Origin: Amycolatopsis echigonensis
Lineage (GTDB): Bacteria; Actinomycetota; Actinomycetes; Mycobacteriales; Pseudonocardiaceae
Direction: 5' to 3'
Length of the DNA stretch: 33,638 nucleotides
Assembly: GCF_014174495.1 (NCBI RefSeq)
Contig: NZ_JACJHR010000088.1
Coordinates: 1-33,638, forward strand
In this document: one piece after another, positions 31,155-33,638 of the stretch
Numbering within the stretch: position 1 is the first letter of the stretch
Layout of the letters: each line of letters opens with the position of its first letter
The notes under the pieces: generated by a model
Told to the model about the DNA's origin: nothing
Database searches by the model: none
Seen by the model: the letters and a program-made list of their open reading frames with translations, nothing else
Position numbers and translations under genes: made by a program

Positions 31155-31694
31155 GTGACGACTCCGGAGATCGCTTTCCTGCCGCCGTCCGCCGCCGAGG
31201 ACACCGCGCTGGTGGCCACGCTGACTGATCTGGTGAACACCGTCTACGCCAAGGCCGAAGCGGGTTTGTGGGCCGGTTCGGCCGATCGGACCAACGCCGG
31301 GGAGATGGCCGGACTGGTCCGTGCGGGCGAAATCGCGGTCGCCCGGCTCGACGGGGCGGTGGCGGGTTCGGTCCGGATCCAGCGGCTGGCCGAGGATCTC
31401 GGGGAGTTCGGTCTGCTCGCTGCCTCGCCGGAGGCGCGCGGCGCGGGGATCGGGCGGGAGCTGGTCCGCTTCGCGGAGAGTCACTGCCGGGCCCAAGGCT
31501 GTACGCGGATGCAGCTCGAACTGCTGGTCCCGCGCGAGTGGACGCATCCGTCGAAGGACTTCCTCGCGCGGTGGTACACCCGGCTCGGATACCGGGTGGT
31601 GGAGACCTCGACGATCGACGGGCCGCATCCGGAGCTGGCTCCGCTGCTGGCCACTCCGTGCGATTTTCTGATCTGGCACAAGGATCTCGGCTGA
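31155..31694 (+). CDS. GNAT-family N-acetyltransferase
   Basis: A single GNAT domain of 179 residues. The acetyl-CoA pyrophosphate loop is ARGAGIGRELVRFAESHC (the R/Q-x-x-G-x-G/A motif), preceded by the core strand GEFGLLAASPEA. The C-terminal part (LARWYTRLGYRVVET) carries the tyrosine often used as general acid. GTG at 31155 follows the regulator by 19 bases. The acceptor is unknown; an amine, an amino sugar or a protein lysine are all possible. Position between the sialoside regulator and two sugar-catabolism genes is suggestive but could be fortuitous. Confidence 0.82.
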   Translation: MTTPEIAFLPPSAAEDTALVATLTDLVNTVYAKAEAGLWAGSADRTNAGEMAGLVRAGEIAVARLDGAVAGSVRIQRLAEDLGEFGLLAASPEARGAGIGRELVRFAESHCRAQGCTRMQLELLVPREWTHPSKDFLARWYTRLGYRVVETSTIDGPHPELAPLLATPCDFLIWHKDLG

Positions 31695-31724
31695 GTCGTG
31701 CCGCGGATTTCCGTCCGGTCCTGT

Positions 31725-31746
31725 CCTGGTGTCAATTCTGACCAGG
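31725..31746. promoter_or_regulatory. Inverted repeat upstream of the TIM-barrel gene
   Basis: CCTGGT (31725-31730) and ACCAGG (31741-31746) are perfect six-base arms separated by ten bases, one helical turn from centre to centre. It lies 41 bases before the next start codon. It looks like an operator but differs from the two GntR sites upstream, so another regulator may act here. Confidence 0.4.
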
Positions 31747-31787
31747 TGGTAGAAATTGGCGAAAGCCCTCAACCGCTGGGAGCTGGC

Positions 31788-32519
31788 ATGGGTGGACCTT
31801 CGGTGCAGCTGTACTCGGTGCGCGACGCGTTCGCGGCTGATCCGGACGAGACGCTGCGGCGGCTGGCCGCGATCGGGTTCCGCCAGGTGGAGCCGTACGG
31901 CGTGGTGGAGAACGCCGAGGCGCTCGGGGCGGGGCTGGCGGCGCACGGGCTGAGTGCGCCTACCGCGCATGCCGCGTTGGCGGGGAAGGACCAGGACGCG
32001 GTGTTCGCCGCGGCTCGGGAGCTGGGGATCGGCGTGGTGGTCGAACCGTTGGTTCCGGCTCCGCGATGGCAGAGCTTCGCGGACATCTCCGAGACCGCCT
32101 CGGCGCTGAACGCGGCGGCGAAGGTCGCCGCGGGCTATGGGGTCCGGGTGGGGTACCACAATCATTGGTGGGAGCTGGAGTCGCGGATTTCCGGGCGCAG
32201 TGCGCTGGAGGTTTTCGCTGATCGGCTCTCTCCGGAGATCGTGCTCGAGGTGGATGCTTATTGGGCTACCGCCGGTGGCGAGGACGCGCCCGCGTTGCTG
32301 CGGCGGCTGGGCGAGCGGGTGTGCGCGATCCATGTGAAGGACGGCGCGTTGGCTACCGACGCAACCGGGCAGGTGCCCGCGGGGCAGGGGCGGATGCCGA
32401 TGCCGTCGGTGCTCGCCGCGGCTCCGGATGCGTTGCGGGTAGTGGAGTTTGATCAGCACGAGGATGTTTTCGGGAGTATTGCGGAGAGTTTCGCGTATCT
32501 CGCCGGGGCGCGGCAGTGA
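31788..32519 (+). CDS. Sugar isomerase/epimerase-like TIM-barrel protein
   Basis: A xylose-isomerase-like TIM barrel (AP_endonuc_2 superfamily) of 243 residues. It begins VQLYSVRDAFAADPDETLRRLAAIGF, the usual first strand and helix. Metal-ligand segments follow: VGYHNHWWELE, LEVDAYWA, AIHVKDG and VVEFDQHE. Such proteins isomerise or epimerise sugars and sugar acids or handle inositol derivatives. ATG at 31788 follows GGGAG by five bases; an upstream frame to 31698 has no site. The stop overlaps the start of the dehydrogenase gene (GTGA), so the two act in one pathway. Substrate unknown. Confidence 0.87.
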   Translation: MGGPSVQLYSVRDAFAADPDETLRRLAAIGFRQVEPYGVVENAEALGAGLAAHGLSAPTAHAALAGKDQDAVFAAARELGIGVVVEPLVPAPRWQSFADISETASALNAAAKVAAGYGVRVGYHNHWWELESRISGRSALEVFADRLSPEIVLEVDAYWATAGGEDAPALLRRLGERVCAIHVKDGALATDATGQVPAGQGRMPMPSVLAAAPDALRVVEFDQHEDVFGSIAESFAYLAGARQ

Positions 32520-33610
32520 CTGTCGCGGTCGGGATCGTCGGGGCGGGGTTTATCAGCGATACGTATTTGGAGAATTTGACGGCGTTTCCCGATATCCGGG
32601 TTGTGGGGGTCGCTGATCTCGATGTCGATCGGGCGCGGGGGCAGGCGGCGAAATACGGTGTGCCGTGGGGCGGGTCCTTCGCGGATCTGCTCGCGTTGCC
32701 GGAGGTCGAGATCGTCGTGAACCTGACGGTGCCCGCGGTGCATGTCGAGGTCAGTCTCGCGGCAGTGGAGGCAGGGAAGCACGTCTGGACGGAGAAGCCG
32801 ATCGGGCTGGATCGGCAGACCGTGCGGAAGCTTCTTGACCGGGCGCGGGAAAAGGGCGTGCGGGTGGCCGGTGCGCCGGATACCGTGCTGGGTGCTGGAC
32901 AGCAGACTGCCCTTCGTGTGCTTGCGGACGGGCGGATTGGAGAACCTGGTACGGCGTTGGCGTTGTTTCAGACGCCTGGGCCAGAGGGGTGGCATCCCAC
33001 GCCGGAGTTTTTGTTCCAAGAGGGTGGCGGGCCGTTGCTGGATATCGGGCCGTATTACCTGACGCAGTTGGTGCAGGTGTTCGGTGCCGTTCGGAAGGTG
33101 ACGGGAATTGGCGGGCGGGGGCGGGAGACTCGGGTGATCGGGTCTGGGCCTCGGGCGGGGACGGAGTTTCCGGTTGCCGTGCCAACTACGGTGAGTGCGT
33201 TGGTCGAGTTCGTGCGCGGCGGTAGTGCGCAGGTTTTGCTGACGTTTGATTCCGCGTTGCGGCGTACGGGGTTTGTCGAGGTTTCCGGGGTTTTGGGGAC
33301 TGCGGTCTTGCCGGATCCCAATCGGTTTGACGGTTCCACGGTGCTGCATCTGGCTGGGGCCGAGGGGCCGGAGGAGGTGGCCGCGGTGGGGCATGCGGCG
33401 TCGCGCGGGGTGGGGGTGCTGGAGTTGGCCCGGGCCATTCGGGCGGGGGTGCCGGAGCGGGCTTCGGGGGAGTTGGCTTATCACGTGGTGGACGTGATGG
33501 TGGCGGTTGAGGAGTCGATGGCGCGGGGGGTGGGGGTTGAGGTGGCCAGCCGGGTGGGGGTGGGGGAGCCGTTGCCGGTGGGGTGGGATCCGTTTTCGCG
33601 GACGTTGTGA
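32516..33610 (+). CDS. Gfo/Idh/MocA-family oxidoreductase
   Basis: An NAD(P)-dependent sugar dehydrogenase of 364 residues. The N-terminal Rossmann fold starts VGIVGAGFIS (glycines at 6, 9 and 11), and the cofactor and catalytic lysine motif is E93-K-P95. The C-terminal domain opens at GGPLLDIGPYYLTQL, where D176 and Y180 stand in the active-site D-x-x-x-H/Y pattern. GTG at 32516 overlaps the TIM-barrel stop. Such isomerase-dehydrogenase pairs commonly work on the same sugar or inositol. The coding strand becomes very G-rich toward the 3' end, with more T-ending codons than the upstream genes. Confidence 0.92.
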   Translation: MTVAVGIVGAGFISDTYLENLTAFPDIRVVGVADLDVDRARGQAAKYGVPWGGSFADLLALPEVEIVVNLTVPAVHVEVSLAAVEAGKHVWTEKPIGLDRQTVRKLLDRAREKGVRVAGAPDTVLGAGQQTALRVLADGRIGEPGTALALFQTPGPEGWHPTPEFLFQEGGGPLLDIGPYYLTQLVQVFGAVRKVTGIGGRGRETRVIGSGPRAGTEFPVAVPTTVSALVEFVRGGSAQVLLTFDSALRRTGFVEVSGVLGTAVLPDPNRFDGSTVLHLAGAEGPEEVAAVGHAASRGVGVLELARAIRAGVPERASGELAYHVVDVMVAVEESMARGVGVEVASRVGVGEPLPVGWDPFSRTL

Positions 33611-33638
33611 GTGCTGAGGGTTTCGGCTCGTCGCCTGG
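33607..33638 (+). CDS. Possible start of a further gene, cut by the window edge
   Basis: A GTG at 33607 overlaps the dehydrogenase stop (GTGA), and the frame (SAEGFGSSP) stays open to the end of the window. The same overlap style links the previous two genes. Ten codons are too few to call a product. Confidence 0.2.
   Translation, partial: MSAEGFGSSP

Noticed and set aside
33490..33600. G-quadruplex forming region
   Set aside because: Several G-runs occur, but they arise from G-ending codons and lie within coding sequence; spacing for a stable four-run motif is marginal.

Overview
The window is high-GC, dense DNA with GTG starts, overlapping stop/start codons, leaderless TANNNT promoters and an actinobacterial gene set (GlgA/GlgC pair, ArgP/LysE pair, Tat-lipoprotein binding protein, Dpp-type transporter). 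It most resembles a Pseudonocardiaceae chromosome such as Amycolatopsis. That assignment comes from style and gene content, not from a search. No rRNA, tRNA, CRISPR, insertion sequence or phage gene was seen. No gene-free stretch exceeds about 280 bases.

Layout. 38-4290 (minus): a MarR regulator, a two-gene DrrAB-type ABC exporter and a class A penicillin-binding protein read as one operon, with a double palindrome in front of marR. 4361-5921: a LysE/ArgO amino-acid exporter divergent from an ArgP-like LysR regulator. 5994-9542: an 1182-residue TPR protein built on an exact 204-base period and ending in a membrane hairpin. 9544-11616 (minus): an acyl-CoA synthetase fused to an N-terminal SRPBCC domain. 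11815-15505: universal stress protein, PrmC-related methyltransferase, glgA and glgC, followed by a 24-bp perfect hairpin. 15713-17804: a macrolide-type glycosyltransferase divergent from a secreted SGNH hydrolase. 18083-19801: a GntR/UTRA regulator and a frameshifted TauE/SafE permease.

The accessory core is 19843-33610. A 10.3-kb minus-strand operon encodes a binding lipoprotein, a permease, a permease-ATPase fusion, a second ATPase, a DapA/NanA-family aldolase, a GH42 beta-galactosidase and a secreted GH33 sialidase with a LamG-like domain. Five of its six junctions overlap or nearly overlap. The spacing, the fusion and the enzymes point to scavenging of sialylated beta-galactosides: the sialidase cuts outside the cell, a Sat/Sia-like (peptide-family) ABC system imports, and the aldolase and galactosidase act in the cytoplasm. 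A divergent FadR-type GntR regulator shares a 170-base control region with two TAGGAYGTCCTM-type operators, one just after the operon's -10 box and one on the regulator's own -10 box. It is followed by a GNAT acetyltransferase, a sugar-isomerase-like TIM barrel and a Gfo/Idh/MocA dehydrogenase. No nanE, nanK, nagA or nagB is present, so the downstream route is open.

The least expected signal is at operon junctions. Three minus-strand spacers (after marR, after the DrrB-like permease and after the permease-ATPase fusion) are each filled by a mini-ORF. Each starts in an ATGA overlap with the upstream stop and ends at the next start codon. Two of the three begin with the same 26-base sequence (24 of 26 identical), although they lie 22 kb apart in unrelated operons.
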